This document shows positions 1 to 9,341 of a stretch of DNA of 64,000 nt, piece after piece (position 1 is the first letter of the stretch; every line of letters begins with the position of its first letter). The position numbers and the translations under genes are program-made. The notes beneath the pieces are model-generated. The model worked only from the letters and a program-made list of their open reading frames with translations, ran no database searches and was not told where the DNA came from. Origin of the DNA: G016234445 sp964438865 (GTDB taxonomy: Bacteria > Chloroflexota > Dehalococcoidia > Tepidiformales > Tepidiformaceae); assembly GCA_964438865.1 (NCBI GenBank), contig CAYTMI010000002.1, forward strand, positions 62,001 to 126,000, read 5' to 3'.

Positions 1-1
1 T

Positions 2-529
2 GCCGCGGCGGCAGTTGTCCTCGCGGACCGCCAGTGGCCCCTCTATCTCGACGAGCGCGTGGGCCTGGGCGGAAAGCGCTTTCGCTGCTGGAAACTCCGC
101 ACCATGCGCAGCCAGCCCGGCCTCGTGGAGGCCTACCTGGAAACCCACCCCGAAGAACGTGAGGAGTGGCTGGCCTTCCGCAAGCTCAAGGATGACCCGC
201 GAAAAACCGCGATGGGCGCCTTCCTCCGAAAGACCAGCCTCGATGAGCTCCCCCAGCTTGTAAACGTCCTCCGCGGGCAAATGTCGATCGTCGGGCCGCG
301 GCCGATTTCGCCCACGGAGTTCGCTGAACGCGGCCCCGAGCGGTTCGCGCTGGCGACCGTCCGCCCCGGGATCACGGGGCTCTGGCAGATCAAAGGCCGG
401 AGCTCGCTTGACCCTCGAGAGCGCGTAATGCTCGACAGCTACTACGCCCGCCAGTGGTCGATCGCCATGGACGTGAAGATCCTCCTCGCGACTCCCGTCG
501 CCGTCCTGACGGCCCGCGGCGCCCGGTAG
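2..529 (+). CDS. Undecaprenyl-phosphate sugar phosphotransferase, C-terminal part (cut by window edge)
   Basis: The frame is open from the window edge, so the N-terminus lies outside; about 175 codons remain. What is visible is the catalytic core of the bacterial sugar transferase family (WbaP/PglC type), which loads the first sugar-1-phosphate onto undecaprenyl phosphate at the inner membrane face. Hallmarks are RVGLGGKRF, WKLRTM (usually YKFRTM) near visible residue 29, DELPQL, VGPRP and PGITGLWQI, all in the usual order. The gene ends 22 bases before a Wzx-type flippase on the same strand, so it is the likely initiating enzyme of the polysaccharide cluster that follows. The sugar transferred cannot be told from the sequence. 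Confidence 0.93.
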   Translation, partial: AAAAVVLADRQWPLYLDERVGLGGKRFRCWKLRTMRSQPGLVEAYLETHPEEREEWLAFRKLKDDPRKTAMGAFLRKTSLDELPQLVNVLRGQMSIVGPRPISPTEFAERGPERFALATVRPGITGLWQIKGRSSLDPRERVMLDSYYARQWSIAMDVKILLATPVAVLTARGAR

Positions 530-551
530 GCAGGACGAAGGAGAGAGGCGG

Positions 552-1865
552 GTGACAAGCATCCAGGGAACTGCTGCGCTGCCGGCGCCGCTGGTGGGAG
601 CCGGTTTCCTGCGTCACGTCGCCGTCCTCGCCGGCGCATCTGCGGCGGGACAGGGGTTGCTGCTTGCGGCGACGCCGATACTCACACGCCTCTACAGCCC
701 GGCGGAGTTCGGCGCCCTTGCCGTCTATACGGCCATCGCCTCCACGGCCGTGGTCCTCGCCAGCCTCCGCTACGAAGCCGCTATCGCACTCCCCGAAGAT
801 GACACCGACGCCATCAGTCTCCTTGCGTTGTCCTTGGTCCTGGCCGCCGGGAGCGCGCTGGTCGCGGCAGCGGCGGTCGTCCTCCTGGGAGGCAAACTCG
901 CCAGCTGGACCGCAACCCCCGAACTCAGCGGCATCCTCTGGTTTCTCCCCCTCGCCGTCGCTGGTGGCGCCGCCTACCAGGCGCTGAGCTACTGGAGCAC
1001 CCGCCGGGCGGCATTCGGCACAATCGCGCGCACCAAGGTGGCCCAGGGAGTGGCGGGATTGGGCACCCAGGCGAGCCTCGGAGTCGCCGGGCTCGGAGCC
1101 GCCGGGCTCGCCGCCGGTGACCTCATCAGCCGCACGGCGGGAGTCCTTTCGCTCGCGGGGATGGCGCTCGGTTCGGCGCGAGAAACGGCCTGGCGCCCGA
1201 CCGCCGCGGGGATAATGTCGGTCGCCCGGCGCTATCGCCGGTTCCCACTGCTCGGTTCAGTCTCGGCCGTCATGAACGTGGCGGCGCTGTATCTCCCGGC
1301 GCCGCTCTTCGCTGCGCTCTACGGGGGTGAAGTGGCCGGGTGGCTCGGGCTTGGCCAACGCATCGTCATCCTCCCGGCGATGCTGCTGAGCGCCGCTTTC
1401 GCCCAGGTCTTCCTCTCTCGGGCCGCGAGACTGGCCCACGACGACCCCGGCGCCGGCCTGCGGCTCTTCAAGGAAACGCTGCGCAAGCTCGGCCTTGTCG
1501 CGGCCGTCGCTGGCATAGCCGGGTTTCTGCTCGCTCCCACGGCCTTCGCCATCGTCTTCGGCGAGGAATGGCGCGAAGCGGGCGAATTCGCGCGATACCT
1601 GTCCGCTGACGCCGCAATCGCGCTTGTCGTCTCGCCCCTGTCGCAGGTGGCACTGATCGGGAGCCGGCAGGGCTCGCAGCTGGTCGGCGACTCGGGGCGG
1701 CTGGCGGTGGTCTTGGCGGCAGTCTTGCTGACACATCGCGCCGCCCCAGGAGATCCGCTTGCCGGGATCATCGCCTACAGCGTCGCCATGTTCGCCACCT
1801 ACCTGGTCTTCCTCGCGTTCTATTACCGGACGGCAGTCGCCCTCTCGAAGGGACGGCCGGCATGA
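552..1865 (+). CDS. Polysaccharide flippase (Wzx/MATE-like)
   Basis: 437 codons from a GTG start preceded by a GGAGAG-type ribosome binding site. The product is almost entirely hydrophobic, with about a dozen predicted membrane spans, and has the length and layout of Wzx-type lipid-linked oligosaccharide flippases. The phrase TRLYSPAEFGALAVY near residues 50-65 is typical of the N-terminal region of this family. It should move the lipid-linked repeat unit across the membrane to the polymerase encoded at 5514-6935. It follows the initiating transferase and overlaps the next gene by four bases (ATGA), so the genes are probably co-transcribed and translationally coupled. Confidence 0.88.
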   Translation: MTSIQGTAALPAPLVGAGFLRHVAVLAGASAAGQGLLLAATPILTRLYSPAEFGALAVYTAIASTAVVLASLRYEAAIALPEDDTDAISLLALSLVLAAGSALVAAAAVVLLGGKLASWTATPELSGILWFLPLAVAGGAAYQALSYWSTRRAAFGTIARTKVAQGVAGLGTQASLGVAGLGAAGLAAGDLISRTAGVLSLAGMALGSARETAWRPTAAGIMSVARRYRRFPLLGSVSAVMNVAALYLPAPLFAALYGGEVAGWLGLGQRIVILPAMLLSAAFAQVFLSRAARLAHDDPGAGLRLFKETLRKLGLVAAVAGIAGFLLAPTAFAIVFGEEWREAGEFARYLSADAAIALVVSPLSQVALIGSRQGSQLVGDSGRLAVVLAAVLLTHRAAPGDPLAGIIAYSVAMFATYLVFLAFYYRTAVALSKGRPA

Positions 1866-2509
1866 GGCCACGCAAGAAGTCGCTCCGCCGCCACCTTGCC
1901 GCCGGGTTCGCGGTCCTCGTCCTCCGCTGCGTCGCGCCGCTGTTCTTCGACCGCCAGTACCTGCGCGGCCGCCACTTCACCGAAACCCGGGCCGGGTGGG
2001 CCTGGGTCTTGCGTTCGATCTTCACCCAGAAGATTGCCGGGTTCGGCCGGAACGTCCCCTGGCCAGTGAGCCCGTTCATCAACGTCTCGGAGCCCGATGG
2101 CATCGTCTTCCACCCCGACGACCTCAACAACTTCCAGACCATGGGCACCTATTTCAGCAACAACGGTGGCGGCACCATCCGGATTGGCCGGGGCGCCTAC
2201 ATCGCGCCGAACGTCGGCCTCATCACCACGAACCACGACCCCCTGGAGCCGGACCGCCACCTCCCGCCGCGCGACATCAGCATCGGCGACAAGTGCTGGA
2301 TCGGGATGAACAGCGTCATCCTCCCGGGGGTGACACTGGGCCAGCACACCGTCGTGGGCACGGGCTCGGTCGTGTCAAAGAGTTTCTCTGAAGGCTACTG
2401 CATCATCGCTGGCTCGCCCGCTGTGAAGGTGCGTGACCTGCAACGTGACCTCCCCGCCACGCCCACCGATCTCCCACCGGGGGAAGGGGCGCAACCATGT
2501 GCGGCATAG
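1862..2509 (+). CDS. Hexapeptide-repeat acyltransferase (LbetaH family)
   Basis: 215 residues. The C-terminal half carries left-handed beta-helix hexapeptide repeats (IRIGRGAYIAPNVGL, ISIGDKCWIGMNSVI, LGQHTVVGTGSVV) and the TTNHDP phrase with a catalytic-type histidine, as in WbbJ/maltose O-acetyltransferase relatives. The N-terminal 80 residues are less conserved. It most likely O-acetylates a sugar of the repeat unit; the donor and position are unknown. The start overlaps the flippase stop by four bases. The 3' end overlaps the asparagine synthetase start at 2497 by 13 bases. Confidence 0.85.
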   Translation: MRPRKKSLRRHLAAGFAVLVLRCVAPLFFDRQYLRGRHFTETRAGWAWVLRSIFTQKIAGFGRNVPWPVSPFINVSEPDGIVFHPDDLNNFQTMGTYFSNNGGGTIRIGRGAYIAPNVGLITTNHDPLEPDRHLPPRDISIGDKCWIGMNSVILPGVTLGQHTVVGTGSVVSKSFSEGYCIIAGSPAVKVRDLQRDLPATPTDLPPGEGAQPCAA

Positions 2510-4405
2510 CCGGCGTCGCCTTTGGTGAAGCGCAGGCGGGCGCGCCTTTGGCGGCAAGCCGGTTCCTCGAATCGCTCGCGCACCGCGGCCCCGACGGCAG
2601 CGGGTGGGCCGCGTTCACTGCGGACGGCCTGCCTGCCAGGCACTGCGGCGACACGCGGACGCTCCTCGCCCACCGGCGGCTGGCGATCCTCGACCTGACC
2701 CGTGCCGGGGCCCAGCCGATGGCGAGCCCCGACGGCCGCTTCCAGCTCGTCTTCAACGGCGAGATCTACAACTACCTCGAACTCGCCCGGGAACTGGAGC
2801 AACTCGGCCACTGCTTCGTGTCCCGCTCCGACACGGAGGTGCTGCTCCACGCCTTCATGGAGTGGGACACCGGCGCCATCCGCCGGTTTGCCGGGATGTT
2901 CGCGTTTGCGATTGTGGACACGATGCGCAACCGGCTCGTCCTCGCACGCGACGGGTTCGGGATCAAGCCGCTCTACTACACGACCGCCGGCGGCAGCTTC
3001 GCCTTCGCCTCCGAGATCAAGGCGGTTCTCACGATCCCGGGTGTCCCGAGGCGCGGAAATGCCGCGCGCGCCTTCGACTACCTTCGCTTCGGGCTGACCG
3101 ACCACACGTCCGAGACGATGTTCGATGGCATCCGCCAGCTGCCGCCCGGCCACTGGATGGAGGTGGACCTCGACAGCCCGGCGGCCGGGGTCCCGGTCCG
3201 CTTCTGGGGGCTGGAGCCCGGCCGGATCGAGGTTCCCTTCGAACAGGCCGCGCGGGAACTGCGGGAGATCTTCCTGGAGAGCATCCGGCTCCACCTTCGC
3301 AGCGACGTTCCCGTCGGGGCCGCCCTCTCGGGGGGCGTCGATTCCAGCGCGATCGTCTGCGCGATGCGGTTCGTGGCAGGAGCCGGGATGGACCTTCACA
3401 CCTTCACCTACGCCGCTTGACGACCCCCGGATCGACGAGACGCGTTGGGCCGCCCTCGCTGCCTCGGCGGCCGGGGCGATACGTCACACCACGACCGTCC
3501 ATGCGGTGGACCTCGCCGACCTTGCCGACGACCTCCTCACCTCCCATGACGAACCGGTCGGAAGCACCAGCGTCATGGCCCAGCGGCGCCTCTTCGAATC
3601 CGCGCGTGAGGCAGGGATCAAGGTGATGCTCGACGGCCAGGGAGCGGACGAGATCCTTGCCGGGTACCCGCGCCTGATCCCCGCGAGGATCGCTTCGTGC
3701 CTGCGGGCTGGCGGCGCCGGCGAAGGGCTGGCCCTCCTGCGTGCATCCGCGTTGGGGGGTCGCGGCCGCGCCGGCATGCTGGCCCGGACCGCCGCAAACC
3801 TGGTGCCGCCCCGGCTTCACGGCGCGGCACGACTTCTCAGCGGAAGCCAGAAGCTCATGCCAGATTGGCTCGACCGGGCCTGGTTCGCCGAGCGGGATGT
3901 GCAGCCGGCGGCACCCTGGTTTTCACGCGGCCCCGACCACCTGCGCTCGGTGCTCCTGGACAGCGTGACCACGACCAGTCTGCCCATGCTCCTGCGCTAC
4001 GAAGACCGCAGCTCGATGGCCCACTCCGTGGAGAGCCGTGTGCCCTTCCTCTTCGCACCGCTGGCGGAGTACGCCCTCTCCCTGCCTGAGAGCTACCTGG
4101 TGGCGCGCGACGGGCTCACCAAGGCCGTCTTCAGGAGAGCCATGCGGGGGATTGTCCCCGACGCGATCCTCGACCGCCGCGACAAGATCGGGTTCGAGAC
4201 GCCGGAATCCCGGTGGCTGCAGGAGCAATCCCCGACCATCGAAGAAGCACTGTCGGGTGCCGCAGCGGCGGAGATCCCGTTCCTGCGCGGCGCGGAGGCG
4301 CGCAGCCTGCTCACCAGCCGCGGCGCGGGGGCATTGGCGCAACTACCGTGGCGCTGGCTCAACTTCATCCTCTGGACACAGCGCTTCGGGGTCACGTACG
4401 CATGA
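2497..4405 (+). pseudogene. asnB: Asparagine synthetase (glutamine-hydrolysing), frameshifted
   Basis: A full-length AsnB (about 636 codons) split between two frames. The first frame (2497-3420) starts MCGIAGV, so the Cys2 nucleophile of the class II glutaminase domain is present. It continues into the synthetase domain with the pyrophosphatase loop SGGVDSS and stops at a TGA at 3418. The second frame carries on without loss from about 3419 (DDPRIDETRW), through LDGQGADEILAGY and YEDRSSMAHSVESRVPFL, to 4405. Skipping one T in GCTTGAC restores a continuous protein, so this is a single-base insertion. It is either a real inactivating mutation, a sequencing error, or (less likely) +1 recoding. 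AsnB-like enzymes in glycan clusters can amidate uronic acids; here that is only inference. The 3' end overlaps the next gene by four bases. Confidence 0.88.
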
Positions 4406-5517
4406 GCCGGTCCGAACGCCCCCGGCGCGTCGTCCTCGTGTCAGTGCACTACCTTGAATCGCAGCGAAAGGCCGGTTTCCACTGGCTCACCGAGGCCTAT
4501 TGGCGCCAGGGCTGGGACGTCACCTTTGTCACCGCATCCCTCAGTTGGCTCTCGAAGCTCCGGCGCGACCACCGCTTCACCTACCCCGTCCGCCAGGAGG
4601 CCAACCACCTTCGCCAGGTGCGGGAGCGGATGGCAAGCTACGTGCTCTTCACGCCCTGGCACCCCGCGAATTTCCGATCGAGCGCGTTGAACAGCCTCTC
4701 CGGGCCGCTCTTCCGTCGCTACGGGCGCGCTGACATCGGCGCACTCGCCGGGCCCGTCGCCGAAGCGGACCTGGTCATCTTCGAAAGCACCCCCGGCCTG
4801 CTGCTCTATCGCAGATTCCGTGAGCTGAACCCCCGGGCACGGTTCGTTTACCGTGTCTCCGACGACCTCCGGCTGCTGAACAACCACCCCGTGGTGTTGG
4901 ACGCGGAACGCCAGATTGCCCCCGAATTCGACCTGGTGAGCGTCCCCAGCGGCTACATGCAGGGGCTCTTCCCGGGCCTCGAAAACGTGCGGGTCGACTC
5001 CCACGGGCTCGAAAAGCACCTCTTCGACGCGCCCTCCGCCGACCCCTATGGCGACCACTCGCGGCCGAACGCCGTCTTCGTCGGAAACTCGCACTTCGAC
5101 TACGACTTCCTCGAACGCGCATCCCGCTTGACGCCCGGCTGGACATTCCACATCATCGGGCCAATCGCCGGGATCCCACCGCTTCCGAACGTGGTCACCT
5201 ACGGGGAGATCCCGTTCGCAGCGACGATTCCCTTCCTCCAGCACGCCGACGTAGGCCTCCAGATCCGGGCCTACAGCTCGGGCGCGGAGTCGTTGAGCGA
5301 CAGCCTGAAGGTGCTCCAGTATTCCTACTGCCGGCTCCCGGTCGTCGCGCCCGATTTCCTCCGGTCGGCCCGGGCAAACGTCGTGCACTACCGCCCCGGC
5401 GACGACGCCTCAGTCGGCGCCGCGCTCAGCACCGCTCTGGCGATGGACCGAGCGGCAATTCGTAGAGATGACATCTGTTCGTGGGACGAGCTCGCCGTGA
5501 AGCTGGTGGCCGCGTGA
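4402..5517 (+). CDS. GumK-like glycosyltransferase (GT70-type, GT-B fold)
   Basis: 371 residues from an ATG overlapping the asnB stop (ATGA). The N-terminal half matches the pattern of GumK, the xanthan glucuronosyltransferase: SVHYLESQRKAGFHW, then SWLSKLRRDHRF, a WHPANF segment, and VIFESTPGLLL followed by FVYRVSDDLRLL. The C-terminal half has FVGNSHFDYDFL, FHIIGP, VVTYGEIPF and SDSLKVLQYSYCRLPVVAP, the nucleotide-sugar side of a GT-B enzyme. By analogy it may add a uronic acid to a lipid-linked oligosaccharide on the cytoplasmic membrane face. The donor specificity is inferred from family resemblance only. Its stop overlaps the next start (GTGA). Confidence 0.78.
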   Translation: MSRSERPRRVVLVSVHYLESQRKAGFHWLTEAYWRQGWDVTFVTASLSWLSKLRRDHRFTYPVRQEANHLRQVRERMASYVLFTPWHPANFRSSALNSLSGPLFRRYGRADIGALAGPVAEADLVIFESTPGLLLYRRFRELNPRARFVYRVSDDLRLLNNHPVVLDAERQIAPEFDLVSVPSGYMQGLFPGLENVRVDSHGLEKHLFDAPSADPYGDHSRPNAVFVGNSHFDYDFLERASRLTPGWTFHIIGPIAGIPPLPNVVTYGEIPFAATIPFLQHADVGLQIRAYSSGAESLSDSLKVLQYSYCRLPVVAPDFLRSARANVVHYRPGDDASVGAALSTALAMDRAAIRRDDICSWDELAVKLVAA

Positions 5518-6935
5518 GGAGCCAGAGCCACCGTCGCCCCATCGCCCACCACAGGACCCGAAAGGCTGACCCGAGAATCAGCCCGGTGGCTTCGCCAGTG
5601 GCGGCCTCACCGGTACCCCACAACCTCTCCGCGCGAAGGAGGCTTGCGCTGCATCCCGCGGTCATCTTCGCTGCCGTCTGGGTCGTGGCCGTGCCCGCCT
5701 GGGCGTTCGCCTCCCCCGACGTCCTCGCCGGTTCCATCTCGGGCGCGCGCGCGACGTCCATCAGGGCCTTCCTCTTCTTCGCTGGTTGCATCGTCGCGTT
5801 CATCGGCGGGGCCGTCTTCTCGGGAGCGCTGCCGGGGGGCCGGCAGTCACGACCGCCGGAGCACACGGGCGAGGGCCTCGTCATCGCAGCGAGACTGATC
5901 GCGGCCGCAGCCGTCCTCGGCGGCGGGCTCTGGCTCTTCCGGAGCAGCATGAGGGTTGGCGGGCCCGCGAACCTCCTCCATCTCTTCCTCACCGGGTACT
6001 CCATCGCCGACCTGAAAGTCCTCGTCTACACGCCCTCCCAATTCCCACCGTTCACCACGATGGTCCACCTCTCGCCGGCGGCGGCGAGCCTCCTGCTCTA
6101 TCTGCGAAGCCAGCGAGGATGGCACCGCGTCGACCGGCTGCTGTTCATCGCCGTCGTCGCCGTCGGTTGCTTCCGGGGGCTCCTGATGGCGGAGCGCCTG
6201 GCCATGCTGGGGGTGCTCTCCGCTGTGGTGGTGACCCTGCTGTTCACCACCCGCAACCTCAAGCCTTCCCGCGTGGCCCTCTATGCGGCCGGCGGCATCG
6301 GCCTCGTCTGGTTTGTCTGGTCGGCGGGCGAATTCTCCCGTTCCTGGATCGACAGCGGCGCCGGAGACTCCTCGGGCATCACCCTTTCGAACTTCGTCTC
6401 GAGTCTCTCCTACAGCCAGACGCGGCTCGGGCAGTACCTCTTCACCGCGATCAACAACGGCGTCATCATCGTGAATGAGTGGCCGGGCCAGTCGTTCCCG
6501 GCGAACTTCGCCCCGCCGCTGAACAGCCTGGGCCTTCCCGGGCTCGACGGCGGCGCCGGGGCGCAGGACCTCTACCGGTCCGCACTGAGCCGCGAGTTCA
6601 CCGGGGAGAGCATGCCCGGCGCCTTCTACCTCGACGCCCGGGAGTTCGGCTTCGCGCTGGCGCTGGTGTACGGCGTCTTCTTTGGCCTGGCCTGGCGTTC
6701 GGCAGTGCGGCTGTCGCCGGCGGGCATCGTCCTCTACGCGTCGACGGTGATGATCATCCTCGACTCCTACCGGAGCGCCTACCTGTTCAGCACCCAGGGC
6801 ATCGCCGGCATGGCGGCCGCGGGCCTGGTCTATGCCGCCCTCCACGCGCCGGCCCGCAGAGCGGCGCGGCGTGGCGCCGGCGCCGGCGCGGCAAGGCGGC
6901 ATGCCCACCTCGTTGCCTCGACAGAACGGGTTTAG
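5514..6935 (+). CDS. Wzy-type oligosaccharide repeat unit polymerase
   Basis: 473 residues from a GTG start overlapping the preceding stop (GTGA). The first 45 residues are basic and cytoplasmic. The rest is a multi-pass membrane protein with about ten hydrophobic spans and a large loop around residues 275-365. Sequence similarity is low, as is normal for Wzy, so the call rests on topology, size and position after the flippase and glycosyltransferase. It would polymerise repeat units on the outer face of the membrane. The stop codon overlaps, tail to tail, the stop of the minus-strand glycosyltransferase at 6932. Confidence 0.7.
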   Translation: MRSQSHRRPIAHHRTRKADPRISPVASPVAASPVPHNLSARRRLALHPAVIFAAVWVVAVPAWAFASPDVLAGSISGARATSIRAFLFFAGCIVAFIGGAVFSGALPGGRQSRPPEHTGEGLVIAARLIAAAAVLGGGLWLFRSSMRVGGPANLLHLFLTGYSIADLKVLVYTPSQFPPFTTMVHLSPAAASLLLYLRSQRGWHRVDRLLFIAVVAVGCFRGLLMAERLAMLGVLSAVVVTLLFTTRNLKPSRVALYAAGGIGLVWFVWSAGEFSRSWIDSGAGDSSGITLSNFVSSLSYSQTRLGQYLFTAINNGVIIVNEWPGQSFPANFAPPLNSLGLPGLDGGAGAQDLYRSALSREFTGESMPGAFYLDAREFGFALALVYGVFFGLAWRSAVRLSPAGIVLYASTVMIILDSYRSAYLFSTQGIAGMAAAGLVYAALHAPARRAARRGAGAGAARRHAHLVASTERV

Positions 6936-8017
6936 GCGGCGAGTAACCCCTCGGCGAACCCGGACCAGCGGTACGTCTCCGAAAGCGCCGGGCCCCGGAC
7001 TGCCTTCCACTCGGCCCCCGGGCTCAGCGCCTCTTCGATCGCTTCGCCCAGCGAAGTCGCGTCGCCCGGCTGGAAGTAGTGGACCGTGTCCCCCGCCCAG
7101 CTCCGGATGACCGGGATGTTCGAAGCCACGACCGGGGTCCCCGCCGCGAGCCCCTCCAGCACAGGCAGGCCGAAGCCTTCCGCGACGGAGGGATAGACCA
7201 GCACGGCGGCCGAACGCAGCAACTCCAGCGTCTCCGGCGAGTCGCGGCGGCCCAGGAACCGCACCCGCCGGCCCGCGACGGCGTGGGCCCAGCGCCTGAA
7301 CGCGCGACCTTCTTCCGTCCGCCAGTTGCCCACGATGGCGAGGCGAAGTTCCGCCCCGCCCGGGCGATTGATGCCAAGGACCGCGTGGACGAGCGTACGG
7401 AGATCCTTCCGCTCTTCGATCGCGCCGACATAGAGCACGTATGGCCTGCGGCGCGGCGGGGTCTCCACGAGAAACCGATCGGCCTCCCGGTCGCTGATCT
7501 GGCCGCATCCAAACCGGACCACCCGCGACGGCAGCCCGAGTTCGCGCCGAATCTCCTCGGCGGTAAATTCGCAGGAAGTGACGACCTCGGGCGACTGGTT
7601 CGTAATCGAACGGAAGCCCAGCCGCTTCCAGATGTCTTTCCGTGACCCGAAGTACGACGGGTGGGTGAGCGGCAGGACGTCGTGGACGAAGGCTGCCGAC
7701 TTCGCAGTGCTCCCGGGCCAGCGCCAGAGCGGGACGTAGGAGTCGAGGTAGAGGACGCGGTCTGGCTGGTGGGCTGGGGCGCCAAGCAGCGCCGGGAGGG
7801 CGAGCCTCTGGAACAGGATGCGGGCCTGCGAACGTGCGACCAGCGGCGGCCGCCACGCTAGCAGCGGGAGTGGCACGAGCGTGTGGGGTCCCGCCGCCAC
7901 GGTGATCTGGTGGCCGAACTGCTGGTCCGCGAGCGCCGAAAGCAGCCCGTTCGTGACCACGCCGATCCCGCCCCGGGCATGCTGGGCGGTGGTCGCGTCG
8001 ATGAGGATCGTGCTCAC
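6932..8017 (-). CDS. Glycosyltransferase, family 4 (GT-B)
   Basis: 361 residues. It starts MSTILIDATTAQHARGGIG, a typical GT4 N-terminus with the G-G-I acceptor loop. It contains the C-terminal donor-site block VLYVGAIEERKDLRTLVHA, then FLGRRDSPETLELLRSAAVLVYPSVAEGFG with the conserved E-G-F-G and a second acidic residue (LPVLEGLAAGTPVVAS). It probably extends the surface polysaccharide repeat unit using a nucleotide sugar. The GTG start overlaps the upstream gene stop by four bases, so the two GT4 genes form a minus-strand pair converging on the plus-strand cluster. Confidence 0.88.
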   Translation of the reverse strand: MSTILIDATTAQHARGGIGVVTNGLLSALADQQFGHQITVAAGPHTLVPLPLLAWRPPLVARSQARILFQRLALPALLGAPAHQPDRVLYLDSYVPLWRWPGSTAKSAAFVHDVLPLTHPSYFGSRKDIWKRLGFRSITNQSPEVVTSCEFTAEEIRRELGLPSRVVRFGCGQISDREADRFLVETPPRRRPYVLYVGAIEERKDLRTLVHAVLGINRPGGAELRLAIVGNWRTEEGRAFRRWAHAVAGRRVRFLGRRDSPETLELLRSAAVLVYPSVAEGFGLPVLEGLAAGTPVVASNIPVIRSWAGDTVHYFQPGDATSLGEAIEEALSPGAEWKAVRGPALSETYRWSGFAEGLLAA

Positions 8018-9159
8018 GACGGCACCTCCCGCGCGGGCCGTACCGGGACCGTGGCTTCGCGCCGGGAGACGAGGCCGGCGTAGATCTCCTGCATGCTCGC
8101 CGCGAACCGTTGCAGCGAGAAAGCATCCTCCACCCGCCGGCGCGCCGCCGTCTGTTGGGCTGCGCGGGCGTCCGGGTCGAGCAGGAGGTCGGCGATCCGG
8201 CGGGCCATTGGCGCGGGTTCAGCACGCACCAGCGCAAGCGCACCGGAGCCGCCATCCACTTCCCGGTGGGCGATGATGTCCGTGGCGACGATCGCGGTCC
8301 CGGTGGCCATTGCTTCTAGGATCGAATACGGCATCGCTTCGAACTGGCTGGATGAGACGAGGACCGAAGCCTGCTGGAGCAACGGCAACGGGTCCGGGAC
8401 CGGGCCGAGGAACTCCACAGACGCAGCGACCCCGAGTTCGGCCGCAAGGGCACGGGTGTCGTCCATGAGCGGTCCATCGCCGGCCCAGAGCAAGCGAGCA
8501 TCCGGCGTCTCCCGGAGCAGGGCGGCGAAAGCGCGGATGGTCAGCGCCGGCTCCTTCTGCGCCCAGAACCGGCTCAGGCTGAGGACGATGTTGCAGGGGC
8601 GCGTCGCCGGCCATGGCCCCAGGTACCGCTCCGGGACCGGGTTGAGGACGAGGTCGACCGCCGCCCGCCTCCCAACCGCCGCCACAAGCTGGCGATGCTC
8701 GTTCACCGACACGGCGACGAACCGGGTGCGCGCCGACGCCGCCAACCGAATCATCCCTCCGGCCATCGCCACTTCGGCGCGCGAACCGGAAAGCCCGGGG
8801 ACCGGCAAAGCGTGCGGCGAATGCACCAGCGGTACTCCCAGGCTGCGAGCGATAAGCATGCCCGGGAGCAGGGTCGCCACGGAGTGGGAATGCACGATCG
8901 CCGGGGCAAAGCGGCGAAGCTCGCCGCTGAGCCGCCGCGCCTCGGTGAGCGTCCGGAAAGAGGGGCGTCGCGGAAGGTCCGAAACTACGATCGGCGAACC
9001 GGGCAGCTTCCCGGCAGCGCCGGCAGGCCCGACGAAGACGCTCTCGACCCCCGCCACGCACTGGAGGTTCTGGGCGTGGCGGAGCTGGCCGTAGGTATCG
9101 TCGCGGATGATCTGGACGACCCGCAGCGGGGTCCCTCGCTGCTGACGCTCCCCTGCCAT
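8014..9159 (-). CDS. Glycosyltransferase, family 4 (GT-B)
   Basis: 381 residues. The start at 9159 is chosen because GGAGG lies six bases upstream of ATG; a longer in-frame extension to 9264 has no such site. The N-terminus LRVVQIIRDDTYGQLRHA is followed by VHSHSVATLLPGMLIARSLGVPLVHSPH (acceptor domain). The donor domain has LSRFWAQKEPALTIRAFAAL, LLWAGDGP, FLGPVPDPLPLLQQASVLVSSSQFEAMP and SILEAMATGTAIVATD. It is cytosolic or membrane-associated and probably adds a sugar to the same glycan as its partner gene. Confidence 0.88.
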   Translation of the reverse strand: MAGERQQRGTPLRVVQIIRDDTYGQLRHAQNLQCVAGVESVFVGPAGAAGKLPGSPIVVSDLPRRPSFRTLTEARRLSGELRRFAPAIVHSHSVATLLPGMLIARSLGVPLVHSPHALPVPGLSGSRAEVAMAGGMIRLAASARTRFVAVSVNEHRQLVAAVGRRAAVDLVLNPVPERYLGPWPATRPCNIVLSLSRFWAQKEPALTIRAFAALLRETPDARLLWAGDGPLMDDTRALAAELGVAASVEFLGPVPDPLPLLQQASVLVSSSQFEAMPYSILEAMATGTAIVATDIIAHREVDGGSGALALVRAEPAPMARRIADLLLDPDARAAQQTAARRRVEDAFSLQRFAASMQEIYAGLVSRREATVPVRPAREVPS

Positions 9160-9328
9160 CGAACCTCCGGCGGGGCCCACGGGATTCGACGCTGCCCCAC
9201 ATCTATCGTCGCGCCGCCAGTGAGCGACGGTTATCGGCGGCTGCCCCCGGCGCTTCTGCCACATCCCCTAGGGCGAGGGGCGGCACCCCTGCAGTCGGCA
9301 CCGGGAGGTCTTCACGTTCCCGTTGGGC

Positions 9329-9334
9329 TAGAGT
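9329..9334 (+). promoter_or_regulatory. Possible leaderless -10 element for the DNA ligase
   Basis: TAGAGT lies seven bases before the ATG at 9342. There is no Shine-Dalgarno sequence in between, which would give a leaderless mRNA. No convincing -35 is visible. Confidence 0.3.
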
Positions 9335-9341
9335 CGAAGCC

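Noticed and set aside
3405..3425. Programmed +1 frameshift in asnB similar to prfB
   Set aside because: TGA followed by C is present, but the slippery CUU codon and an upstream Shine-Dalgarno-like stimulator are not. AsnB has no known recoding. Mutation or sequencing error is simpler.
9160..9341. A regulatory RNA or small gene upstream of the glycosyltransferase, prompted by CCCCTAGGGCGAGGGG at 9265-9280
   Set aside because: Only a five-base stem, with no further pairing and no credible coding frame. Probably base-composition noise.
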